The notes under the pieces were generated by a model. The model was given only the letters and a program-made list of their open reading frames with translations. It did no database searches and was not told the DNA's origin. The position numbers and the translations under genes are program-made. A DNA stretch of 64,000 bases, taken from Turnera subulata (lineage: Eukaryota; Streptophyta; Magnoliopsida; Malpighiales; Passifloraceae). Where the stretch lies: the NCBI GenBank assembly GCA_028386065.3, contig JAKUCV010006140.1, forward strand, positions 16,268-80,267, in the 5' to 3' direction. Within the stretch, counting starts at the first letter, position 1. Every line of letters starts with the position of its first letter. Below are positions 33,601 to 44,251 of this stretch, piece after piece.

Positions 33601-35485
33601 CGTTAATGTTCATGAAATGTCCAAAGGTTCGATTATTACCCAAAGTCCAAGTCCGGGCTCATTGGAAAATACCCGAGACTTCGCCGGAGTAAACCCGAGA
33701 CGTCGCCGGAAACTCGCCGGATTCCAGCAGTCACTGTTCACAGAAGTCAGAAGTGGTCCTCGGTTACTGTTCATCGACGAACAGAACACCAGCTCCGCAC
33801 CACCACAGTAGCAACCCGAGCACCAACATCAGCACCATAACTGCAGCTACTTTTCGGTAGCCGGAATTCCACCAAACCACCATGTCCAGCACCCAAAACA
33901 ACCCCACCCAAGTCCACAGAAGCAACACCAACACCATCACAACCACCACGCTAGGATCCACCGTAACCAGGGCACACAAATCAACATTCAACCCATTTTT
34001 ACCAACTCAGTCCTAATTATTTAACCAAAATCTCAATTAATTAGAGCGAGCAATTAAAGAAAATACAAATAGGAGATCGGATAGGCGCGACCGAGGACTT
34101 ACCCAGCCTTGACGTCGCCGTCGTCGGTTCAGGGAAGAGAGCAAAGGCAGGCGGCACGTGAGGCACGAGGGAGAGAAGAGATCGATGTGTGTGGACTCTG
34201 CTCCACCATCTGGTTACTCGCCTCGACGGCGGCGCGACTGGCGGCAGCGAGTGTGCGAGCAAGGCAGAGGAAAAGAAGCAGCAGGGCCTTCCCTCGGCAG
34301 TGTTGGATTCGCAGAGAGGGAGACAGAGGCGGGGCTGCATCGATTTTGTGGTGACAGGGGAGAGGCAGCCTCGGCGGCGCGCGGCTGAGCAAGGGCGGTG
34401 ACCAGAGGCGCGATGTCGCTCCTTCGCTTGATAGGCTTCGATGGCGGCGGTTATTGAAGAAGACGCGGAGGTGGATAGCAGGAGGGAGAGAGGTGAGAGG
34501 GGGAAGGAGAGGAGAAAGATGAGGGCAGCGGTGTGGGGGTCGGTGCACAAGGGGAAGATGGCCAGGAAGTTTAAAGGAGAGGAGGAAAGGAAGAAGACAA
34601 GAGGAGAAGAAAATATCCGGGAGGAGTAAAGGGGAAGGAGAAGAAATCAGAGAAATCCGGAAGAGTGAGGGAGAAGGAGAGGAAAGGAGTGAAGAAGAAG
34701 AAGAAGAAGGAAGAAAAAAAAGAAACCGAGGAAGAAAAAGAAAAGAAAAAGGAAAAGAAAAAAGGAAAGGAAAAAGAAAATAGAAAAGAAGGAAAAGTGG
34801 AGAAAAAGACAAGAAAGGATGGCCCGGGAGAGAGAAAAATTACGGCTCGGTGTCGGCAGTATTATTGGTCCGGGAAAAGACCAAAATACCCTCACGTTCA
34901 TTCTTCGGTCCGTTTACGCCACAAGGGCGTTTTCGTCTTTCTGACATTCGTCCTGGTCCCGAAAATACAACTTAAGCTCGGAAAATTCGATTAATTCTTC
35001 TGAGGGTCGTACAAATCTCGGATTTGCAAACCGAGGCTCGGTATGCCTTGGAGGAGGCTCGGAAATACCGAGTAACCCACGGAAAATAATTCCGAGGCTC
35101 GGTTATCGAATGAAACTCCAGAATGTCGCGTATCCTCAGTGATCGAAACGAAGCTCGGTTATCCCCATAAAACTCTCGTAAAAGCTCGGTCCGATAGAAT
35201 CCTCGAATTACGGCGTTTAAAATTATAATTGGTAAATATTATTTTTGAAACACATGTATTCCGTCCAAAATAATAATGAAGGTATTATTATTACTGTTGG
35301 TTTGGAAAATAATAATGGTAGAAATAATATTAATCATCTATGGTGTAGTAAAAATGATAAGAAATTTATATCGGAAATTAACTCGGGTTGGTAAAATTTT
35401 CGATTAACCGCGATAAAATTTATTTACCACAGTAAAAGTTAAATCAACTCGGTAAAATCACGGAAAATTTACCCAGATCGTTACA
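30664..35485 (-). repeat. right (5') LTR of LARD-2, 4.8 kb
   Basis: TGAAACATCCC...GATCGTTACA in plus coordinates. From left to right it includes hairpin modules (31210-32092), a long AT-rich segment (32580-33600), TTCGCCGGA repeats near 33680-33725 and a GA-rich tract at about 34590-34830. Small ORFs within it are compositionally biased and not convincing. Confidence 0.75.
32003..32092 (-). repeat. GGGATAGACATCCC hairpin cluster in LARD-2 LTR
   Basis: GGGATAGACATCCC, GGGATGGACATCCC, GGGATAGACATCCC and AAGCATAGACATGCTTT follow one another. The GAC loop is constant. In the last copy both arms changed together (GGGAT/ATCCC to AGCAT/ATGCT). Confidence 0.75.
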
Positions 35486-36209
35486 TAACAACTCTCCCCT
35501 TTGTATGAACTTGAAGGACTAGAGTAAGAACAAGTGTATGCCCAATAAGAACAACAAGAACACAGCATGTATCACAAGTGTAAGCTCAGTTGCAGACCCA
35601 AAAATTTTTTCAAATTAGCTGGGATGCTTTTCCAAGAAGCATTTCTCTTCCTTATATAGAGTTTGAGTGAGTGGGAGTAGGTAGGGGCTCTTTCTCCAAC
35701 AGCTATATTGCTCTTAACTACTTCCAAAGTTGACTCAAGTACTCCACTAGTTGGTGTTGGGTTCATTTCAGGAAGTCCACTCTCTTTGCAGCTCAATTAC
35801 TTGAAAACATTCCATTTTTAGCAATCTAGGATCATAAGTGTGGACCACAATTGATAATTGAGCTTGGAGGTGAGAGATAAGTGTTGCAGGTCTTCTTCTC
35901 TATCATGGACCACTTTCTCTGGCCGTTGGAGTAGTTGGGGGTTGAGCATTAATGCTGTGAGGACCACCTGGGCCACCAGCAACTTGCAGCAGGACCACTT
36001 CAGAAGTTGACAGTAAAGTGTGGTTTCTTCTAGAAACCAAGTCTCGTGGTTTTCGTGTTGTTCTTGTAAGAAACCACGCTGCATGTTATTCAACACAAAC
36101 ATATGCAAACATCTAACCAGGTTTGTTAATCATCAAAATCAATAGATAATTATTCACTAAACATGATTAGTCATTAATAATCCATATTAAGTTCATGTTT
36201 GGGTCTTCA
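35486..36209 (-). repeat. 3' LTR remnant of copia A
   Basis: Colinear with 46394-47117 of the 5' LTR with few differences. The end corresponding to 45944-46393 is missing because LARD-2 and a deletion removed it. On the minus strand the LTR starts TGAAGACCCAAACATG right after a polypurine tract. Confidence 0.8.
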
Positions 36210-36700
36210 ATCTCTCCCTTTTTGATGATGACAAACATTGTGTTGATTACTGCACAAACCAGGATTAGTTAAGATATCAGAATAAGTAAGCACACTCCCC
36301 CTGAATTATTGCTCTCCCTATATCAATACATTTTTGTGCTCTAAGCACCGTTGGCTAGTCTGCTTAGCCAAAATACTCCCCCTGCAAATAACAACATCTT
36401 TTTGCAAATAATTTTTAGCAGAGTATAGCGCAGCAGCAAGAAATAATTTAACATTTTTCTCCCCCTTTCATATTCATAACACCATAACACCATTTTTCTC
36501 CGCCTTTTGGCATCAACAAAAAGTATAAGGGTAAAGGGTAGACAAATAGGTTAGCATAATTATCCATACAAGATCACAAGTTAGATATCCAATGATAGCA
36601 CATATTTAAGTCGTAGTAGCACATCAATATATTCAAGACATCACAACACATCTCCCCCTTTTGGCATCAACAAGAAAATCAAAAGTGTAAAGTATGGGGG
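36210..36700 (-). other. cluster of polypurine tracts in copia A 3' region
   Basis: On the minus strand AAAAAGGGAGAGA (36210-36222) abuts the LTR, and similar tracts recur near 36297, 36377, 36462, 36493 and 36652. The last reads GCCAAAAGGGGGAGA after TTGTTGAT. Repeated plus-strand primer tracts are known in SIRE/Maximus-type copia elements. Confidence 0.7.
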
Positions 36701-36839
36701 CCAAAAGTGATGCATAACTATCATCCACATATAACCAAAAGCATAATGTCCAAAAGATAGTGCTATTCATGAAGCATAAGTAAAATCAAATATTTCAAAG
36801 TGAATAGTAGTAAACCATAGTAAAAACTAAATGAGCAAC
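36701..36839 (-). other. copia A 3' non-coding DNA up to the LARD-3 insertion
   Basis: AT-rich, no ORF. It ends in GCAAC at 36835-36839, the left target duplication of LARD-3. Confidence 0.5.
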
Positions 36840-39675
36840 TGAAACACCCCGACCCGTATTTACCGTATACAGTAAACACGTGCCGGAACTGTGACAACCC
36901 AGCCCAACAAGGCCTAGCATACAGTGTATATAACATAACCCTGGCTCAACAGCCCAAAAATATAAACAACAATATGGCCCTACGGCCCAACATCAATAAC
37001 ATCAATAATAATGAAACTGGCCCAATGGCCCAACAACAATAACAATATGCACAGCGGAAGACTTAAACTCACTAACACTGTATGCGACACATGCAAACTA
37101 TGGATCCAAGCCTGTCCAAGGGAAACGCTGCAGCCTATCTGGAATGCACCAAGCCTGTACATGAAACAACTCATCCTACGGAATGAAAGCCCGCAGGTGA
37201 GGGGTGAGTCCGAAGTGCTCACGACAATGGAAAGACGATCAGTATGCACACTAAAAATTACTCAAGTCCAAAAACATAGGCTAAACAGCCCAACCGAAAG
37301 ACATGACCCAAAAGACTCAATAAAACCAATTATCCAATTTTATCTTTTCCGGGCCCCGTCACGGATAAGCTAGGGCCGTACCAGGTTATCAACCTGTTCC
37401 TGGTGCCAGATCAAAAAGAACCCAGGGATAGACATCCCAAAAATAACAAACCGGGATAGACATCCCAAGCATAGACATGCTTATCACACGAACCCAGATC
37501 ATGGCCACCACAAACAGTCTCTAACCATCCGGTCGTACCTCTACTTACCACGCGACAATTATATCATCATTAAAACCAAACTCAGGGATCGACATCCCTA
37601 ACCAAAATACCAAGGATCGACATCCTTGTCACTATTCATTATTAATTCCATTTACTTATTCCAAACGACACAAAAAATCAATACGGGGATAAACATCCCA
37701 AAAATACCAAACAAGCACCGGGATGGACATCCCGAGCCAAAACACAACATAAGCACAACATCCAACAATGCGATAACACCAAATACAATAACCGAGTAAT
37801 AAGGCACATATTGAAGGAAATCCATCCTCACCTTGGCCGATTACTCAACTTCGGAAACTATGTCCGGTCCGACGCCGGCTCCTCGGGAAACTGCCCGATA
37901 TCCGAACCTATACAACAAAATCATACATACACATAAATGCACATATTCGGTATGCAATGATGCCAATACTACGAAATTACCCATCCCGGTCCATTTCCGT
38001 TATTATTATCGTTTACTGAAAATAATTTACCGAAAATAATTATCCATACGTATATCCGAATATAATTTCAGTACTATATTTTAATTAAAAATCTTTTTCA
38101 AAATAATTTTCATAAAATAACTATAATTTTCCAAGATAATAATTACCATAATTTTTCTGAACATTATAACATATGTATATATTTTCCATAATGTTTCCAT
38201 AAAATTATTATACTTTCGAAAATATAATTTTCAAGTATTATTATCTTTAGAAAACTCCATTTCCAGAAAGTATAATCATATGAACTTATTTTCTGAAAAT
38301 AAATACGAATTTATAAATAAACATATATATATTTCAAAATATTTTTCCAAACAATTATTAATCAACATAATTATTTATTTTTTTTAGAAATATATCTATA
38401 TATATTTTCCAAGATTAATAACATATACATACTGTATTCCAGTGAAATAATAATATATAATTATAATTTCCAGAAATATTTTCAAGGCATATTTATATTT
38501 TTCCAACTAACCATAATAATAATTTACAAACAAAACACAATTATCTTAATTAAAGAATCAAAGTATATATGTATATTTTTTTTCTAAATCTCAACCCAGA
38601 ATATTGCATGTAATTTCCAAAATAATATTTTCTATTTTTTCCAGAAATTAATTAACAGAAATAACTATATAAACATATATATATATATATAATTAAAAAA
38701 ATAAATAAACCAACCCAACCCGTCAACCCAGGCGCGACCCGCCTGTCAAACGGGTCGGACGCGGCCTTACCTCACGGGTCGAAGCAGCGCGACGGCGAGA
38801 ACGAGGCTGCGAGCGCGATGGAGCAGCAGGCGCGAGGTCGGCGTGAGGCGGCGACCCCAAGGACGGTGGAAGAACGGCGCGACGTCGCCGGCAGCGGGTG
38901 CAGAAGCGAAGGAGGCAGGATCCACGGGTCCTCCTCCGGGTCATCGGTGCGTCAGGGAGCTGCAGGCGGCGGAACGCGACGGCGACAGCAGGGCTGAGGT
39001 CGCGCCGGCCCTCTGAGCTCGGTGGTGGCGGCGGTGGCACGCGACGCGGCGCATATCGACGGCGTGTGCACAGTGCAGAGGGGTGGCGGCACTGTTCACT
39101 CTGGGTTTCTGTTTTCTTTTCTTTTTTTTTTTCCCTCTCTATTTTCTTTTCTTTTCTCCCATTTTCTTTCCTATTTTTATGATTTTTCTTTTCTTTTCTT
39201 TTTATTCTGATTGGCTCTTTTTTCATTTTCTCTATTTTTTCCTAATTTTCTGATTTATTTTCTTTTATTTTTTTATTTTTTTCTCTTTTTTTTTCTTTTC
39301 TCTCTTTTTCTTTTTCCTCTCCTCTCCACCGGTTCTTTTCTCCTTAAAAACTGAATTTTTTTACTATTCATCATGTGAACTCAAATAATGCAAATCCGTC
39401 CGTATTACGGGCGAGTCCGATCCGGACCAGAAAATAACCGATACCTCCTTAGTTATTTTCCGGTGTGATTTTCCGAGAAATTCCGAAACCTGAAAAATAC
39501 CAACTTAGTTCCGAAAAATTCACGGGAAAAACACGAGCGCGGGAAAACCTCGGTTTCGAAAAACGACTCCCGATTTACCTTGAATTAATTACCCAAGATT
39601 AATTCAACAGTAAATCACGGTAAAAAGACTTTAACAGTCCCAGTAAAAATCCAAATTTTTACCCGGGCTGTTACA
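36840..39675 (-). repeat. left (3') LTR of LARD-3
   Basis: 2836 bp. Related to the LARD-2 LTR: shared TTCCGGGCCCCGTCAC near 37348 and 31922, GACATCCC hairpins, AT-rich core, and a pyrimidine-rich block (39110-39330 on the plus strand). GGCCCA words cluster at 36900-37030. Confidence 0.8.
37381..37740 (-). repeat. GACATCC-type hairpins with changing stems in LARD-3 LTR
   Basis: CAGGTT-ATC-AACCTG, GGGAT-AGAC-ATCCC (twice), AAGCAT-AGAC-ATGCTT, AGGGAT-CGAC-ATCCCT, CAAGGAT-CGAC-ATCCTTG, GGGAT-AAAC-ATCCC and CGGGAT-GGAC-ATCCCG occur in order. Arms change but remain complementary, and the loop stays NNAC. Confidence 0.8.
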
Positions 39676-39819
39676 GACTACCCACCTTAAAAAGAATTTC
39701 GTCCCCGAAATTCCGTCTTATCCGTGGGTCCTACCACGATAAGATTCTGGCACACTCTGCCAGGTATCCAACCTCAACATGAGATACCACTTATACCCTT
39801 AAGCGACATCTCATCCGCT

Positions 39820-39827
39820 TATAAATA
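39820..39827 (+). promoter_or_regulatory. TATA box of the LARD-3 passenger gene
   Basis: TATAAATA 36 nt upstream of the ATG at 39863, antisense to the element LTRs. With initiation about 30 nt downstream the leader would be very short. Confidence 0.6.
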
Positions 39828-39862
39828 CCAAACCCTCATGACCTGCATACTCACACACAGTC

Positions 39863-40243
39863 ATGGATTCTCCACTGAGATCAAGGACAACCTCTGACTC
39901 CGAAAACAACAGCTACATCGGCGGCAAAGCCTTCCTGACAAGCTCTGATGATGAGGAACCTCCGAAGAAATGCTTCAAGACGAACATCATCGGCCTGCAG
40001 GAACACATGGTCGTTTCCCCAAAACGACGAAAGAAGCGAGCTCCCAAGAAAACTGATAATCGGAAAGGCAAGGCGGTAGCTGAGAGCAGCACTCCGCAAC
40101 AGAAGCTGACGCAACTGAACTTCTCCCTGAAGAAGATCAGCTCGGCGGTGGCGCAGATAGAACTGGCGTGCATGGAACTCTTCCCGCACATGGAAAATGC
40201 CAAAAAGATTGTAAAAGATCTTGAGAAGCAAGTAGCTCCTTAG
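39863..40243 (+). CDS. 126-residue basic protein encoded antisense in LARD-3, unknown function
   Basis: ATG-to-TAG single-exon ORF of 126 aa, antisense to the LTR orientation. The first 40 residues are Ser/Asp/Glu-rich (LTSSDDEEPPKK), the middle has a strong nuclear-localisation-like basic cluster (SPKRRKKRAPKK and DNRKGKA, residues about 52-72), and the last 45 residues form an amphipathic, probably coiled segment (QQKLTQLNFSLKKISSAVAQ onward, ending KKIVKDLEKQVAP). A TATA box lies 36 nt upstream and AATAAA 39 nt downstream of the stop. No RT, IN or Gag similarity was seen. It could be an accessory protein or a captured gene fragment, and a nuclear role is inference. The complete ORF in a truncated element is notable. 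Confidence 0.6.
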   Translation: MDSPLRSRTTSDSENNSYIGGKAFLTSSDDEEPPKKCFKTNIIGLQEHMVVSPKRRKKRAPKKTDNRKGKAVAESSTPQQKLTQLNFSLKKISSAVAQIELACMELFPHMENAKKIVKDLEKQVAP

Positions 40244-40281
40244 AGCACTTCTTCTCTGTTGTAAAACCATATTTTGAAATC

Positions 40282-40287
40282 AATAAA
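40282..40287 (+). terminator. poly(A) signal for the LARD-3 passenger gene
   Basis: AATAAA 39 nt after the stop codon of the 39863-40243 ORF, in TTTGAAATCAATAAAAAATT. Further AATAAA copies follow near 40344 and 40376. Confidence 0.5.
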
Positions 40288-40399
40288 AAATTTCCTTTTA
40301 AATCAAAAATTTTTGTGTTATGTAATCTCTTGTTAAATAGACAATAAAACATCTCAAAGTAAAATAAAACTTGACAATAAAATATAAAATCAAACATAA

Positions 40400-40826
40400 A
40401 TATGTTAAAAATTGGACCAACAAAAGAAAGCAAAATCAACATAAAGAAATCAAAAATAAAACTCGTTTGACAAAATCAAAACAAAAGAAATTAAAACAAA
40501 ATACGTTTCCATGATCGGCGCTCAGGATCGATCGTATCCATCCCCGATCCCGAGAAACGTAACGTACATAGCGAAGATCACGGGAACGTCCTGTGTCTCT
40601 CGAAAGACACGTTACCCACTTGTTCTCAAAATTCCGCAAAAGCCAAAACGTCTGTCAAGGCTCGTATCTCTCCACGATGTCCGAACAGCTGTGAGCTTGT
40701 CGCACATGCGCTCTACTCGAGGTACGGTCCCATCTGTCTAGCCTCAACGGCCACGAATGCATGTGATAAAAGATGCAAGAAAAATATAGTAAAACCATGA
40801 TAAGAAAGGACAAGGTAGCCAGAGCG
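40400..40826. other. rest of LARD-3 interior
   Basis: AT-rich to 40500, then mixed sequence with GATCGGCGCTCAGGATCGAT near 40513. No coding frame is supported and no primer-binding site remains. Confidence 0.45.
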
Positions 40827-40991
40827 AAATAAAATTCACGGGAAAATCACGAGCGCGGTAAAACCTCGGTTTCGAAAAACGACTCCCGATTTACCTTGAA
40901 TTAATTACCCAAGATTAATTCAACAGTAAATCACGGTAAAAAGACTTTAACAGTCCCGGTAAAAATCCAAATTTTTACCCGGGCTGTTACA
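40827..40991 (-). repeat. right (5') LTR remnant of LARD-3
   Basis: 165 bp nearly identical to the end of the left LTR (39511-39675), ending TGTTACA against GCAAC. Confidence 0.85.
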
Positions 40992-40996
40992 GCAAC

Positions 40997-41850
40997 CATA
41001 TCAAAAACCATCTTAAGAACCATGTAAGAAATCATAAACTATCCTAGAAGCAATGCATGACCTAAGGGCATCATATCTTGACGAGGTACCACTCTTCAAG
41101 TAAACAGAAGGCAAAGCAGTAGAAGTCTAATCCAACTTTATCATCACCTTGTCTTCAAATTCTCTCATTTGAATATCCTTCTTCTCCGTGTAAATAGACC
41201 AACAAGATGCACATTCGTGGAACTAGTAGACTTCATGACGGCATATTCACCATCATCCCATTTTCATAATTGTCTTTTTCTTTATCCTTGTCACCATTTT
41301 CTTTCCTTCAGCTTTTAGTTTTTGGGGTTGGTTTCTTTGCAACCACTTTAGCAGATTGTTTTTCGGATAGAAATCCAGTGCACTTCTTTGGAGTAGCAGT
41401 TCTCTGCTTTCTTTTCTTCTGTGCCGAAGCATCAATAGTGGTAGTAGGTTCTTTGGCATTCTTCAAATTCTGCCCATCCTCTGGTTCTTCAGTTGGTTTC
41501 TTAGACCCACAGACTCTTCTTGCGAAACAGAGGCAACAACCTCCTTGCTCATTTTCAGAATATCTGTCATCACATCTTCCTCATCTTCTTCCTGCTTTTG
41601 TTGTGGAAGATTCAGGTTAACTGTATGAGTCTTCTGTAGTGGTGGTGTGGTTTTGGTCGGAACCATATTAGAAACCACTTGTGAAACCACGTTCGAAATC
41701 ACAACTGATTTGACTTCAGATTCTTTCCACTCTTGAGACTAGTCACAAATAGCAGCCAAATCTTCTTAACTCCTTCTTTCTTTCTTCCAAGCTGCTCTGA
41801 TGATATTCAATACCTCATAGATATGTCCTCATCTGCCATTGTGCTTAGTG
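40997..41850 (-). pseudogene. copia A post-pol accessory ORF (decayed)
   Basis: Reading leftward from an ATG near 41838 (MADEDISMRY) the frame soon breaks. Another frame (41702-41463) gives VVSQVVSNMVPTKTTPP, a glutamine/acidic stretch QQKQEEDEEDVMTDIL, then lysine-rich text to about 41250. Such Ser/Pro/charged ORFs downstream of pol occur in SIRE-like copia elements and are sometimes called env-like, but no signal peptide or membrane segment is visible here. Multiple stops make it non-functional. Confidence 0.45.
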
Positions 41851-41852
41851 AA

Positions 41853-44251
41853 TGTGTGTAAAGTGTGAAAATTGCAACAAATACTAATATGAGCATGTTT
41901 GCACATAAGACATGAATGCATGGTTTATGCAACAACCAAATAAGCACAAAGAATAAGGCTAAGGAAGATTTCAAGTTCAAGCCTGATTGTGATGAAATGA
42001 TCCTCCTTGAGTGGCTTTGTAAAGAAGTCATCAAGTTGATTCATAAGTCTAGAGAACATTTCTTTTGAGTTGGTTTAGCTCTTCATGCATGGCTATGACC
42101 CAGTTTACGTCAAGAATTTCATCTTTTGCACATTTGGGTTCCATTTGTGATAGGAAAGCAAGATGTGAATTAACATTGCGCAATGAGGATCTTGTAGTTA
42201 CTCCTCTTGTGATATCACCAAGAATGTCCTCAATTGAATATCCTCTGGGTGCTCTGATATCTCAATGAGTGTGTTGAGAGGTCGATCTTTGTTTAGAAAC
42301 ATTTTATTTTTCACCAATCATGCTTGATTGCACGCTTGGTTCCATGTTTGGTTGAATGCTTGGTTCCATGCTTGGTTGTACGCTTGGTTCTTGCAGAAAC
42401 AATGGAGGATGTACCAATTCAGATGGTTCCTTTTCTTCTTCTCCAGATTGGCTTGGTGTGTCACTATGTGGTGTGAAATATGCATCTTCATCATCACTTG
42501 CACTATACGGGTCAATCTCATTAAAAGCAACATGCATGGTTTCTTGAACAATCAAAGTTCGCTTGTTAAAGACACGATAAGCTTTGCAAGTAAGAGAGTA
42601 TCCAAGAAACACACCATCATTAGATCTAGCATAAAATTTATCATGATTGTCCTTAGTATTGAGAATGTGACACTTAGATCCAAACACCCGAAAGTAACCA
42701 ACGCTTGGCTTCTTATCAAACCATATCTCATAAGGGGTTTTTTCAATCAATGGACGCAAGGATACTCTATTTAAAATATAGCATGCTGTGTTTACACCCT
42801 CTGCCAAAAAATAAGCAGGTAACTTATGCTCATTAAGCATAGTTCTAGCTATTTCTTGCAAAGTTCGATTCTTCCTTTCAACAACCCCATTTTGTTGAGG
42901 TGTTCTAGGAGTCGAAAAGATGTATTCTATGCCATTTTGCTTACAGAATTGTTTGAAGATAAGATTATCAAACTCTCCTCCATGAACACTTCTTATTTTT
43001 GAAATCTTATAACCTTTTTCATTTTGTAGACGTCTAATAAGTGTACCAAACTTATAGTTGTGTGTGAAGTGTGAAAATTGCAATAAATACTAATATGAGC
43101 ATGTTTGCACATAAGACATGAATGCATGGTTTATGCAACAACCAAATAAGCACAAAGAATAAGGCTAAGGAAGATTTCAAGTTCAAGCCTGATTGTGATG
43201 AAATGATCCTCCTTGAGTGGCTTTGTAAAGAAGTCAGCAAGTTGATTCATAAGTCTATAGAACACTTCTTTTGAGTTGGTTCAGCTCTTCATGCATGGCT
43301 ATGACCCAATTTACGTCAAGAATTTCATCTTTTGCACATTTATGTTCCATTTGTGATAGGAAAGCAAGATGTGAATTAACATTGTGCAATGAGGATCTTG
43401 TAGTTACTCCTCTTGTGATATCACCAAGAATTTCCTCAATTGAATATCCTTTGGGTGCTCTGATATCTCCATGAGTGTGTTGAGAGGTAGATCCTTGTTT
43501 AGCAACGTTTGATTTTTCACCAATCATGCTTGATTGCACGCTTGGTTCCATATTTGGTTGAATGCTTGGTTGTACGCTTGGTTCTTGCAGAAGCAATGGA
43601 GGATGTACCAATTCAGATGGTTCCTTTTCTTTTTCTCTAGATTGGCTTGGTGTGTCACTCTGTGGTGTGAAATCTGCATCTTCATCATCACTTGCACTAT
43701 ACGGGTCAATCTCATTAAAAGCAACATGCATGGTTTCTTGAACAATCAGAGTTCGCTTGTTAAAGACACGATAAGCTTTGCAAGTAAGAGAGTATCCAAG
43801 AAACACACCATCATCAGATCTAGCATAAAATTTATCAAGATTGTCCTTAGTATTGAGAATGTGACACTTAGATCCAAACACCCGAAAGTAACCAACGCTT
43901 GGTTTCTTATCAAACCATATCTCATAAGGGTTTTTTTCAATCAATAGACGCAAGGATACTCTATTTAAAATATAGCATGTTGTGTTTACACCCTCTGCCC
44001 AAAAATAAGTAGGTAACTTATGATCATTAAGCATAGTTCTAGCCATTTCTTGCAAAGTTCGATTCTTCCTTTCAACAACCCCATTTTGTTGAGGTGTTCT
44101 AGGAGTCGAAAAGATATATTCTATGCCATTTTGCTTACAGAATTGTTTGAAGATAAGATTATCAAACTCTCCTCCATGAACACTTCTTATTTTTGAAATC
44201 TTATAACCTTTTTCATTTTGTAGACGTCTAATAAGTGTACCAAACTTATAG
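41853..44251 (-). repeat. 1.2-kb tandem duplication within copia A pol
   Basis: 41853-43057 and about 43058-44251 are direct copies with an offset of about 1206 bp at one end and 1194 bp at the other. The 12-bp difference is a change in the number of CTTGGTTCCATG-like units near 42310-42390. Each copy covers the C-terminal half of IN, the first residues of RT, the fused RNase H end and AT-rich DNA downstream. Both copies share the IN active-site change and the RT-RH deletion, so those came first. Confidence 0.85.
42304..43083 (-). pseudogene. duplicated copia integrase C-terminal half
   Basis: Second copy of the 3' half of IN: LIRRLQNEKGYKISKIRSVH, NGIEYIFSTPRTPQQNGVVE, YFRVFGSKCHILN and the acidic GEEEKEPSEL linker, ending in repeats of MEPS/QPNMEPS. 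It has no start of its own and follows a junction at about 43058. SVHGGEF replaces the usual SDHGGEF. It is not a gene, only the left unit of the tandem duplication. Confidence 0.8.

Larger units (their letters stand above)
29504..35485 (-). mobile_element. LARD-2: very long LTRs around a 373-bp interior
   Basis: A truncated left LTR (29504-30290), a 373-bp interior (30291-30663) and a full right LTR (30664-35485, 4822 bp) in minus orientation. The interior has only a primer-binding site next to the right LTR and a polypurine tract next to the left LTR, preceded by the GGGGACGAAATTC text typical of the 3' end of Tekay/Del-type chromoviruses. No coding capacity. The right LTR is inserted in the copia A LTR (CC|TAACAACTCTCCCC) while the left end abuts copia B gag, so the left side was lost in a deletion or exchange. 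Confidence 0.75.
36840..40991 (-). mobile_element. LARD-3: chromovirus-like non-autonomous element with GCAAC duplications
   Basis: TGAAACACCCC...GGGCTGTTACA, flanked by exact 5-bp copies GCAAC (36835-36839, 40992-40996). A full left LTR of 2836 bp (36840-39675), a 1.15-kb interior and only the last 165 bp of the right LTR (40827-40991) remain. The 165 bp match 39511-39675 with about three substitutions. The interior next to the left LTR starts with GACTACCCACCTTA (complement of a polypurine tract) and AATTTCGTCCCCGAAATT, the Tekay/Del-like pol end. The primer site and most of the right LTR were deleted after insertion. Confidence 0.85.

Noticed and set aside
34129..34812. 227-codon minus-strand ORF and overlapping plus-strand ORFs in the LARD-2 LTR
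   Set aside because: Purine/pyrimidine-biased LTR sequence gives open frames on both strands. No recognisable motif.
38723..39226. 167-codon minus-strand ORF in the LARD-3 LTR
   Set aside because: Lys/Arg/Pro-rich translation of a GC-rich and CT-rich stretch. No domain or conserved start.
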